Of a DNA stretch of 64,000 nt, positions 41,701 to 48,575 are shown in pieces. The position numbers and the translations under genes were made by a program. How positions within the stretch are numbered: position 1 is the first letter of the stretch; each line of letters starts with the position of its first letter. The notes under the pieces are model-generated. The model did no database searches, was not told where the DNA came from, and saw only the letters and a program-made list of their open reading frames with translations. The stretch is taken from contig JAKOVD010000204.1 of the NCBI GenBank assembly GCA_029782215.1, positions 1 through 64,000 on the forward strand, given 5' to 3'. This DNA is from Chloroflexota bacterium (GTDB taxonomy: Bacteria; Chloroflexota; Anaerolineae; J102).

Positions 41701-43287
41701 CCCTGTGCTATTGATGGCAAGGTCCTGGACATTGCGGCCAAAGTACGTGCTGTAGGCGAGCGCTGAGCCATCCGGCGTCAGCTTGGTGACGAAGCCCGAC
41801 CCGCCTTGTTGGGGGGAGGTGTCAAAGGCGCCGCCGGTCGTCGGAAAATCCGTCGAGTAGGTAGTGCCGGCGACATAGGCGGCGCCGGTGTCATCCACGG
41901 CGAGGCCGTAGATGTAGTCGGAGTTGTCGCCTTGCAGGCATTTGTAGTAGACCAACTTCGTGACGTCGGCATTGACCTTCATCACAAATGCGTTCAGAGG
42001 ACCATAGGGGCAGGTGGAGAGTCCCCAACCATAGGTGTCGCCGGCGATGTAGGCGTTGCCGGTCTTGTCGACCGCAAGCCGGTAAGTGTGCGTCACAGAG
42101 TCGTTCAGGTCGTTCACGCAGGTAGCATAGTCCACGCCGGTGCCGGTCGGGTTCAGCTTGACCAGGAAGATCGTTGCCACACCCCAGTCCGGGTCACAGG
42201 TGTTGATATCCTCAATCGTTGCCGGGAAGCCCCCGTAGGCGCCGCCGACGATATAGGCGTTGCCTTGCGAGTTGACGACGATATCCTCGCCGCCCTGGCT
42301 GTTCTTGCCCAGGAAGGTCGCATAGACCAGGGCCGTGCCGCTGGGGTTGACTTTGACCACATACGCTTCGCCGCCATCCTTCTTGGGTTGGTAGGCGCCG
42401 GGCGTGGTGAAGTCGTCGTCAGCCCAATAGGAGCCGGTGAGGTAGGCGGCTCCGGCCGCGTCCGTGGTCATCGCCTTGGGCGTCGTCCCTTCCTTGCCGC
42501 CGTAGAAGGTGGAGTAGAGCAGACCGCCGGCCGCGGGCAGCGTCGGGTCGGCAGATGCTTCTGAGGACGAGGGGCGGAAGGGCCGCGACACCACGTTGCC
42601 GCTAAGCGCGGGCCGGGCTCCGGCGCCGGGCAGGAGGCTCTCAGGCGTGCTGACCGTCAGGAGGGGCAGCTCGTAGACGCCGGATGCCGTGTGGACGGTG
42701 AGGACGTCGGGCGCTCCCGACCGGCCTGGCGGCAGATCCAATGCCTCAGCGCCCTCGACCCGGAGACGGACGGCTCCCAGGTCGGCGCCGGCCCGCGCCT
42801 CCAGGCGTAGGGCCGTCGTTCCTTCCTCTCCCGTCACGACCAGGTCGATCCCCGGGTACAGGTCGGCGTAGCGCACGCCGCCCCACACCGGCACGTCGGC
42901 GCGCCAGGTGCTGCGGTCGGACTCCGGAAAATAGGAAACGTGCGTGTCCAGACGGCCGAAGGGCTCGAGGCGAGGCGCGGGCTGAGCGCCGGGGAACGTC
43001 AGGTGCAGCCGCAGATCGGGAAACGTCACCCACAGCCCATCGTCCGTCAGCCACAGCGTGCGATCGCCGCCGGGAACCTGGTAGCGGGCGACCGCGGGGA
43101 ACTGGCCCGCGTTCTCGATGAAGAGCGGCCCGCTGGCAGGCGCTGGCGCCGGAGGACTCATCCCAGCCTTGGGCGCCGCCGTGCCGGGCACCAGGTGCGA
43201 GAGTACGACCAGAACGGCCAGCGCCGCAGGCAGCGCAGCCCACAGCCCTACACGAACAAGGGTCCTGTGCACGGCAACCACAACCAT
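38728..43287 (-). CDS. Giant secreted protein: SBBP beta-propeller, Ig-like and carboxypeptidase-regulatory-like domains
   Basis: This 1519-residue protein has an N-terminal membrane/signal segment (about 12-35) and then an N-terminal domain (IENAGQFPAVARYQV, DLYPGIDLVVTG), the typical front part of SBBP-repeat proteins. Residues about 250-700 hold six or seven SBBP propeller repeats (AAGAAYLTGSYWADDDFTTPGA, NAYIAGDTYG, AAYVAGTTYSTDFPTT). A Thr-Pro-rich linker, an Ig/IPT-like domain (DSIDPSSAGQGPSVEVTIYG), a carboxypeptidase-regulatory-like domain, a second TP linker and a C-terminal jelly-roll-like domain follow. The ATG at 43287 has a GGAGG site seven bases upstream. No catalytic motif is visible; it is probably a surface adhesin or polysaccharide-binding protein. 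Confidence 0.85.
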   Translation of the reverse strand: MVVVAVHRTLVRVGLWAALPAALAVLVVLSHLVPGTAAPKAGMSPPAPAPASGPLFIENAGQFPAVARYQVPGGDRTLWLTDDGLWVTFPDLRLHLTFPGAQPAPRLEPFGRLDTHVSYFPESDRSTWRADVPVWGGVRYADLYPGIDLVVTGEEGTTALRLEARAGADLGAVRLRVEGAEALDLPPGRSGAPDVLTVHTASGVYELPLLTVSTPESLLPGAGARPALSGNVVSRPFRPSSSEASADPTLPAAGGLLYSTFYGGKEGTTPKAMTTDAAGAAYLTGSYWADDDFTTPGAYQPKKDGGEAYVVKVNPSGTALVYATFLGKNSQGGEDIVVNSQGNAYIVGGAYGGFPATIEDINTCDPDWGVATIFLVKLNPTGTGVDYATCVNDLNDSVTHTYRLAVDKTGNAYIAGDTYGWGLSTCPYGPLNAFVMKVNADVTKLVYYKCLQGDNSDYIYGLAVDDTGAAYVAGTTYSTDFPTTGGAFDTSPQQGGSGFVTKLTPDGSALAYSTYFGRNVQDLAINSTGAAYLTGWTWAAAGDPWLTTPGAWDRESNGTSEAYAAKLNPAGTDLVYATFLGGGSVDAGTSIGLDSFGAATIGGYTASCDFPTTSTAFSNWYAGGTCLTPDNKPYSCYDAFVARVNPQGSQLTYGTFLGGGKDDMVIYDGRGIKVAEDDQVTVAGWTNSDDFPTTAGAFRRDRHGAYSDGFVARLDAPTGSVVAPQCGPRPTATPTPTATRTPTRTPTPTSTPTPTDTPTPTPTATPTSTPTNTPTPTSTPRPPVVDSIDPSSAGQGPSVEVTIYGYFLQPGASAYIGTTTLRQVEFLGAEASPPHRWRLKAVLPGGQAPGTYDVTVVNPDGKAGVLRNGFTVRQDYDQGLGPATVTYGDYTWTGVGTHNYPKVDFCGHGGTVNIEEPIYGAAPVSVVVVNGDGTVVATLERVAEIEGGGLYRGTLAFGGGTLWTQTYRKVVTWGDGTTRSETVLRLHSMCLDPSGRIYDATTSEAIPGALVTLMAREPGGDMMWDSAATGQLNPQSSNDQGRYGWNTPPGTFYVRVSKLCYADAESRQVTVPPEVTDLDVGLTSRGCSPVRMGSAEATDAEGRAVDLLSPGALLRLLARIEYSPEMQGTGASALTAAYRLVLLDAAGKEVPDFSRSETISLAPGTNTVTVSAQAPAGLEGEYTFGAWVTFDEQTTFKGAKFQVGRERAGVVGGTWLPMILRQTGYLSTPTPSRTLTPSRTPTPTRTASPTATPSPTLTASATPTLAPPTPTPSPTAEPTSTPTPTATEPPTATLSPTPTLSPTATASSTPSPTATRTATPTPTVTTGWQTLFADGFEGDFPGDWLLAGDPHWGPTACKAATGTRSAWPAAAGEGAVAPCTNNYPNNLESWLAYGPFSLEDATAAELTFRAWMQSEKDHDWFYWLASIDGEHFYGMMSSGGTNGWVTETVDLSHVYTIGDLRGQPEVWIAFLFESDAANNAPGVFVDDVVLRKQTGGQQVVLPHRTRNLAARPAAAALPR
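39318..39610 (-). repeat. Degenerate TPT/SPT-coding repeat (linker 2)
   Basis: An imperfect hexanucleotide-based repeat on the minus strand encodes a long run of Thr-Pro and Ser-Pro-Thr (TPTPTVTT, SPTATASS, TPTPSPTAEPT and so on). It is a flexible extracellular linker, and such DNA is prone to slippage. It is not a CRISPR, as spacers are absent and units are only 6-12 bases long. Confidence 0.75.
40938..41105 (-). repeat. Degenerate TPTPT-coding repeat (linker 1)
   Basis: This minus-strand repeat encodes RPTATPTPTATRTPTRTP and further TPTxTP units between the SBBP propeller and the Ig-like domain. It is the first of two Thr-Pro linkers in this protein. Confidence 0.75.
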
Positions 43288-43615
43288 GGCAACCTCCACG
43301 TGGGATCGGCCAGGTCCCACACAAGGCAATGCCGGCAGGCGCTGAACAAAGAAATCTCGCCGGTGAGAACAGAGCGCCCACAGCCAGTATACCGCCGTGT
43401 CCGACCAGCGTCAATGCCAGCTCAAACTGTAAGGAACCTGACACCCGGCAACGCCCGCCGCTTCATGCTCTCCGAGCAACAAGGCGACCTAAATGGGCCT
43501 CTTGACAAATACCTGGGATCGGATATATTTGGAGCCTAATAGAAAACTGGTAGGAGTTGAGTCATAGGGGGCACTCCGCTAGGCATGGGTTGTCAAAGAC
43601 TCACAGAAAGCGGAG

Positions 43616-44147
43616 GTGCGCCTTGAGAAGGCACACTACCACAAAACGGCAGGCGGTGAACGACCACCGGGCGCCATGCCATCTGTGGCGCAAAGTGTAG
43701 CCGCACTTGCCGAAGGAAACGACAGGGCGCCGGACTGGTCGTTCCCCGTGTGGCAAACCGGGCCGCACTGCACGGCATCTGGTACGTGTTGTGTACGGGC
43801 TGCCAGTGGAAAGCCGTCCATTGCGACTGGTTCGTCGTGTCGAGCAGTGTATTACATTTGCGCTTCCAGACCTGGCGGCAGCAAGGCATCTGGGAGAAGG
43901 TCCCTGGAGGCTGGTTCGGTCCTATGGTCGAGAGCGCCACATCAACAGGAACGAGCCAGCCGACCCTTGTCCCGCCCCGGGAGAACCGCGTTACCTGGCC
44001 CGGCGCTGGGTCGTCGAACGCACGCTTAGTTAGTTGGTAAAGCGACGCAGCCTCCACACCCGTTGGTGCAAGAAGTCCAGCAACCCGCTGGCGTTTGCCC
44101 AGCTGACTTGCGCCGGTTTCCTGTGCGACGTGACAGTTCTCGGCTAG
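43616..44147 (+). pseudogene. Decayed IS5-family transposase
   Basis: Fragments of an IS5/ISL2-type transposase are visible in shifting frames. An N-terminal PHLPKETTGRRTGR piece is followed in another frame by NRAALHGIWYVLCTGCQWKAV and FQTWRQQGIWEKVPGGWF. A C-terminal ARRWVVERT comes next, with a further in-frame stop, then LHTRWCKKSSNPLAFAQLTC and VTVLG at the TAG (44147). The central DDE catalytic region is deleted. No intact terminal inverted repeats could be identified. The element is inactive. Confidence 0.8.
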
Positions 44148-44156
44148 ACACTTGGT

Positions 44157-46454
44157 ATGAATAGCAGCATCCCAGACGGGCAAGCTCAGCTCCGGCAAGA
44201 AGCAGGTCGCGAGAAGGTTTGGTTTGCCGTGATCCTGGTGCTCTACGCTGCGCTCGCCCTGGCATACAGCACGGTCAACCCGCCGTTCGAGAGCCCGGAC
44301 GAGATCCACCATGATGCCTATGTGGACTTCCTGCTGCGGGAGCACCGGCTGCCGGTGGCCGAGCAGGGTGGTCCGGAATCGGAATTTCATTCGCCCCCGC
44401 TGTACTACCTGCTGGGGAGCCTTGTGACCGCGCCGTTGGGAAGCACGCGAGCACCCTACGAGGCCGCACAACGGAACCCGTTCTGGAACTTCCGAACCGA
44501 TCAGCCACGGCTGGGAAACAAGAACCAGTTTATCCATGGTCCGGCGGAAACGTTCCCATATCGCGACTGGGTCCTGCGTCTGCACTTGGTTCGCCTCTTG
44601 TCAATTGCACTCGAGGCGGTCACCGTTCTCGCCACTTACCTGATCGGGCGCGAGATCTTTCCCGATCAGCCGGCCATTCGGCTTGGAGCCCTGGCGTTCG
44701 TCGCTTTTCTGCCGCAGTTCCTATTCATAGCTGGATCGGTGAGTAACGACAATCTCGTCGTTCCGGTGGCGGCGCTTCTGACCTGGCTGCTGGTTCGAAT
44801 GGTCCGGCTGGGCATCACCCTTCCCCTCGCGTTGGGGTGCGGCATACTGGTGGGATTGTCATTGGAAAGCGACATGATCGCTCTGGCGATGGTGCCCCTG
44901 GTGGTTGTTACGATGACGCTCGTTGCCTGGCGAGACCGAGCCTGGGCGCGGCTGGCGCTGGCGGCATGCGCCGTGATCGGCCTGGGCTTGTTGCTGGCAG
45001 GACCCATCATGATGCACAACGTCCTCGTTTATGGTGAGCCTACCGGCCTACGTCGCATGGCTCAAATCTGGGATGAGGACAAGGCGCCGGGTCCGGTCCT
45101 GGCTGCCCTGCGCGAGTTGCCGAACGTGTGGAGTAGCTTTGTGGCGCGCTTTGGGTACGGCCAAATCCCTGTACCCGACGGCATCTACATCGGATTCCTT
45201 CTCCTCAGCCTGTTTGCGGCGCTCGGACTGGTTCTCTGGTTCATCCGGGAGCGCCGAAAGTCCCCCAGTGGGGTCCACCGGCACTCAGCAGTGACCATAT
45301 GGCAGATCCTGCTGCTGGTGGTCGTGGTGCTGGTCTGGATCTTGGCGATCGTTGGCTACATCCGTGTGAGCAAGACGGCTGCCAACGGGCGGTTTCTCTT
45401 CATGGCCTTGCCGGCCTTTGCACTTCTGCTCTTTCTCGGACTCAGCGCTTGGGTGCCGCGACGCTGGCACGGCGCCTTGGCAGGCATCGCCAACGTCGCC
45501 ATGTTCACCTTTGCCGTGGGCACATTGCTCTTCTCCCTGCGTCCAGCCTACGCTTCACCACCGCTGCTGAAAGCCGGGCAGGTTCCGGCCACTGCCCGGC
45601 ACGGCGATGTCCTCATTGACGGCACGCTGCGATTGGTGGCCTACGATCTGCCGCAAGAGGCCGTGCGGCCAGGCGAGCAGCTGCCGGTCACCGTCTACTG
45701 GCAGTCTATAGCGGCGACTCCGCGCGATCTCAGCGCCTTCGTCCACCTATGGGGGCGAGACATGACGCTCGTCGGGCTGACCGGGACCTATCTAGGACTG
45801 GGCTCGATTCCGACGAGTGTTCTCAAGCCCGAAGATATTGTGAAGGACACATATCAGGTCCCCGTCGAGATCAGTGCGACGACGCCTTCACTCCTGCAAG
45901 TCCAGGTGGGCCTTTTCGAGTACGGAGGTGGCAACGAGCCTCCACTCCCGGCGGTGGATAGCGCTGGCAAACCTTCAAACGGCATCATCGGCACGGTTCG
46001 GCTCTTGCCACAGCAGAGACCTTCCTTCGCGCCTAGCCATGCTGACCGCTTTGACCTCGCCGGAAAAGCGACGTTGCTCGGTTACGACCTTGCGCCGGCG
46101 CTCGCATCACCGGGAGACCCAATCAACCTTGCTTTGTATTGGCAAGCCCAGTCGCGCATGGCGGAAGACTACCAGGTCTTTATCCATCTGTTGGGGCCGA
46201 TACCGACGGAGGAACGCGTAGCCCAGGTGGACAGGCAGCCGCTTGCTGGCAACTGGCCAACCTCGGCGTGGGAGCCTGGCTACCCGCTGCAGGACACGTA
46301 CTCGCTCTCACTGCCAGCCGATTTGCGGCCAGGAACCTATGAGGTGCGCGCCGGGCTCTATCGTCTGAGCGACGGCTGGCGCGTGCCGGTGCAGGGACCC
46401 GAAGGGCGCGTGAAGGAATCGACTATGGTCCTCGGTCGCGTCGAGGTGAGGTGA
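44157..46454 (+). CDS. GT-C type membrane glycosyltransferase-like protein (DUF2142-like)
   Basis: This 765-residue multi-spanning membrane protein is predicted to transfer sugars from polyprenyl-phosphate donors on the outer face of the membrane. After a first helix (residues 20-40) comes the diagnostic first loop NPPFESPDEIHHDAYV with acidic residues (Asp/Glu), then FHSPPLYYLLGS. About ten further helices follow up to residue 470. The C-terminal 300 residues are soluble and contain two related beta domains (LRLVAYDLPQEAVRPGEQLPVTVYW and ATLLGYDLAPALASPGDPINLALYW), probably carbohydrate-binding. It starts ten bases after the IS relic and has no clear ribosome site. Confidence 0.85.
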   Translation: MNSSIPDGQAQLRQEAGREKVWFAVILVLYAALALAYSTVNPPFESPDEIHHDAYVDFLLREHRLPVAEQGGPESEFHSPPLYYLLGSLVTAPLGSTRAPYEAAQRNPFWNFRTDQPRLGNKNQFIHGPAETFPYRDWVLRLHLVRLLSIALEAVTVLATYLIGREIFPDQPAIRLGALAFVAFLPQFLFIAGSVSNDNLVVPVAALLTWLLVRMVRLGITLPLALGCGILVGLSLESDMIALAMVPLVVVTMTLVAWRDRAWARLALAACAVIGLGLLLAGPIMMHNVLVYGEPTGLRRMAQIWDEDKAPGPVLAALRELPNVWSSFVARFGYGQIPVPDGIYIGFLLLSLFAALGLVLWFIRERRKSPSGVHRHSAVTIWQILLLVVVVLVWILAIVGYIRVSKTAANGRFLFMALPAFALLLFLGLSAWVPRRWHGALAGIANVAMFTFAVGTLLFSLRPAYASPPLLKAGQVPATARHGDVLIDGTLRLVAYDLPQEAVRPGEQLPVTVYWQSIAATPRDLSAFVHLWGRDMTLVGLTGTYLGLGSIPTSVLKPEDIVKDTYQVPVEISATTPSLLQVQVGLFEYGGGNEPPLPAVDSAGKPSNGIIGTVRLLPQQRPSFAPSHADRFDLAGKATLLGYDLAPALASPGDPINLALYWQAQSRMAEDYQVFIHLLGPIPTEERVAQVDRQPLAGNWPTSAWEPGYPLQDTYSLSLPADLRPGTYEVRAGLYRLSDGWRVPVQGPEGRVKESTMVLGRVEVR

Positions 46455-46486
46455 GACCCAGCATGGTTGGCGCAGGCCGAAAACGC

Positions 46487-46984
46487 TCAGCCTCCCCGCC
46501 AGATCCAAAGGATGGCCCCCAGAACCATACCATGCAGCACGTTGGCCACGAGGAAAGGTAGGAATGACGCGCCCAAGGCGCCTGTAAGTTCCCCATGCGG
46601 CACATAGTCCCCGGCATGGACCTGGAGCCACATCATCGCCGGCGGTAGCATGGCGAAGCAAAGGAAGGCCAGGAGCACGCCGGGGATCACCCTAATCAGA
46701 CCTTCGCGCCACTCCCTCCGGCCAGGCTGGAGGCACCCCGTGATCGCAGGCCAACCCCGGACCTCCGATCGCTAGGTGGGCGCCAACAGCAACAGGAGCA
46801 GCACCTGCACGGCCACCGGGATGATGGGCATCGCCTGTGGCGTGCGGTCGGCAATGGCCTGGGCATCGCCGCCGGTGACGGCGCCATAGTACATGGCAAC
46901 GACCACAATGGCCGCCAGGAAGAGAAGCGGACCGGCGATCAGGATCGCCCAGGTACGGCGCAAGGAGGTTTGGGTTTGAGGCAC
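46487..46984 (-). pseudogene. Small membrane protein gene interrupted by an in-frame TAG
   Basis: From GTG 46984 (AGGAG site eight bases upstream) the frame reads VPQTQTSLRRTWAILIAGP with a membrane helix, a short loop GGDAQAIADRTPQAMP and a second helix VQVLLLLLLAPT. A TAG (46774-46772, codon 71) follows. The same frame then continues RSEVRGWPAIT, GVLLAFLCFAMLPPAMMWL and VANVLHGMVLGAILWIWRGG, two more helices, to the stop at 46487. Without the TAG it would be a four-helix protein of about 165 residues. The 5' end overlaps the CPBP gene by 46 bases. The function is unknown. Confidence 0.6.
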
Positions 46985-47748
46985 CGGGCATTCTCCTGGG
47001 GACGAAACGAGACGGGCTTGCTGCTGGCGCCGGTGAAGAGCGTTCTGCGCAGCACGACACAGCCAACGGCAATCGCTGCCCACACCAGACTACTGGCGAT
47101 CATGAACTCGAGTTGGTTGACGAGCGTGTAGACGAAAAGGTTGGCGATGTTGATCATCAGGTGAAAGACTGCGGCCAGCATGACGCTGAAGCCGGCGTCT
47201 GCCACCAGGGCATGGTTCACGACCGCATAGGAGACCATCAGCAGGACAGAAAAGGCCATGTAGAGGGGACCATTCTGGTACATGCCCACGTGCCACAGGG
47301 CCCACATCGTACCCACGATGACCGATGAAACGATCCCCGTCATGCCAGGGTCCAGGCGCTTGTGCAGATAGCCGCGCCAGCCCAGCTCCTCGCCGATGGC
47401 GCCCAGCGGGAACCAGAGCAGCAGGCCCCAGGGCGTGGCGGCAGGCGTTGCCGTGGAGGCAGGGCGCAAGGACAGGCTGTAGACAAAGTAGACCAGCACG
47501 GCGCCCGCCAGCGGGAGGACGGCGGCCACCGTATATCGCCAGAGCGGCGTCTGGGTGTCGCGCCAGGTGATGTGAAAGCGGTCCCTGCGAAAGATCACCA
47601 GCATGAGGAGGGCTGCCAGGCCGGGCCCCCACTGCGGCAGAATGGCGGTCTGGGCCGAGATGTGAGCTGCTTCCTGGCCCGCACCTAGGAGGATGTTAGC
47701 AAGAAAGCCAGCAGATAGTAGATGACAACTCTCAGAGCCATGAGACAT
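46939..47748 (-). CDS. CPBP-family intramembrane metalloprotease homologue (frameshifted N-terminus)
   Basis: This CAAX-protease/bacteriocin-processing (CPBP/Abi) type membrane protein shows the two core motifs EELGWRGYLHKRL (EExxxR) and WALWHVGMY (His), followed by FHLMINIANLF with the third metal His. About seven helices are predicted. The 5' end is damaged. ATG 47741, in another frame, has a properly spaced GGGAG site and encodes MALRVVIYYLLAFLLT, a typical CPBP N-terminus, but runs into a TAG at 47685; the main frame takes over near 47695. A one-base frameshift there is likely. The start at 47748 given here is only the nearest ATG in the main frame. Confidence 0.75.
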   Translation of the reverse strand: MSHGSESCHLLSAGFLANILLGAGQEAAHISAQTAILPQWGPGLAALLMLVIFRRDRFHITWRDTQTPLWRYTVAAVLPLAGAVLVYFVYSLSLRPASTATPAATPWGLLLWFPLGAIGEELGWRGYLHKRLDPGMTGIVSSVIVGTMWALWHVGMYQNGPLYMAFSVLLMVSYAVVNHALVADAGFSVMLAAVFHLMINIANLFVYTLVNQLEFMIASSLVWAAIAVGCVVLRRTLFTGASSKPVSFRPQENARCLKPKPPCAVPGRS

Positions 47749-48002
47749 CTCCCGGCGGGTGTGTGTATAGCCTTGTCCGCATGCGACTCGTCGTCCTAAG
47801 CGCCCACAGGCTGAAAGGACGTCGGGCAGGCGTCGAGCTGCTACCCCTCTCCGCCTCCGGACGCCGGACCGGGTCCGGCCACCGCCAAGTCTCTCGTCAC
47901 CCGCCATGAGACGGACCGGCCCCTGCCGGAGGCGCGGCGCGTCACGACAGCCAGCGTCGGCCGCTGACCATAACGACGTTTGGGCCGACAAACTGACGGC
48001 GA
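47749..48002. other. Intergenic stretch without gene
   Basis: Between the CPBP gene and the small gene at 48003 lies GC-rich DNA with a partly palindromic CGGACGCCGGACCGGGTCCG-type segment. The open frame extending from the CPBP gene to 47991 shows no family character here. I see no other gene or clear site. Confidence 0.5.
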
Positions 48003-48356
48003 CTACTCTTTTATCTGATCAGTGCCTTCGCCGTCTGAGACCGGCGGTGTACCATCTTCGTTCCCCTGCGGCTCATCGTCGTCAGGCGCAGAAGGCGATT
48101 CCCCGGCAGCGGGAAGCGCCGCGCTGTCGTCCATGACCGTTGGCGTATAGCCATCAGGGTGATGGGTCTCGTCGTCGATAGCAGCCGGCAGCAAGCCGGC
48201 CGCGGCCAAAATGGCATGAAAGCGCAACTCGCCGGGCCGGTTGGAGGCGTCGGGGCGGCGTCGGGCGCCCGCGCGCCCTGGAAGCGGGCCTCGCCAGGCC
48301 GCGGCCGAAGGAAGAGGTCGGGTGGAAACAGATGGAATTGGGTAAGGGATGGTCAT
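48003..48356 (-). CDS. Small hypothetical protein with acidic C-terminus
   Basis: This 117-residue protein has an ATG at 48356 preceded by a GAGGAGA site eight bases upstream. The N-terminal half is Pro/Arg-rich and basic (RPLPSAAAWRGPLPG, ARRRPDASNRPGE). A short hydrophobic patch FHAILAAAGLLPAAID stands in the middle, and the last 45 residues are strongly acidic and disordered (APDDDEPQGNEDG). No known domain is seen. It is divergent from the CHAT-protease gene, 220 bases away. A small ORF next to a CHAT protease could be a substrate or regulator, but nothing in the sequence proves it. Confidence 0.55.
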   Translation of the reverse strand: MTIPYPIPSVSTRPLPSAAAWRGPLPGRAGARRRPDASNRPGELRFHAILAAAGLLPAAIDDETHHPDGYTPTVMDDSAALPAAGESPSAPDDDEPQGNEDGTPPVSDGEGTDQIKE

Positions 48357-48575
48357 CAAAGTCTCCTCGAAGACAGCGTGCTGAAACAGGGGGTGAATGA
48401 GAACGGATGATTGTTGACTTGTGCGGACCTTTGGGAACCAGGCCGGCGCCGCCGCGGGCTGATTTGCGCAAGGCGGACGGGCGTGATACAAAGCCGCACT
48501 GTCGGCACATCACATAGAAGTTCCTCTGGCGCCCGAAGGAACGTCGAATACGGGGTAGCGGCCCTACCCGACCTC

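Noticed and set aside
43593..44585. Minus-strand open frame of 330 codons
   Set aside because: It runs through the IS relic and into the antisense of the glycosyltransferase gene. The plus strand carries the recognisable proteins.
46939..47991. CPBP gene starting at 47991
   Set aside because: The first 81 codons are Arg/Gly-rich without a membrane segment and look like non-coding DNA. The CPBP-like sequence begins near 47748, with the best start at 47741 in another frame.
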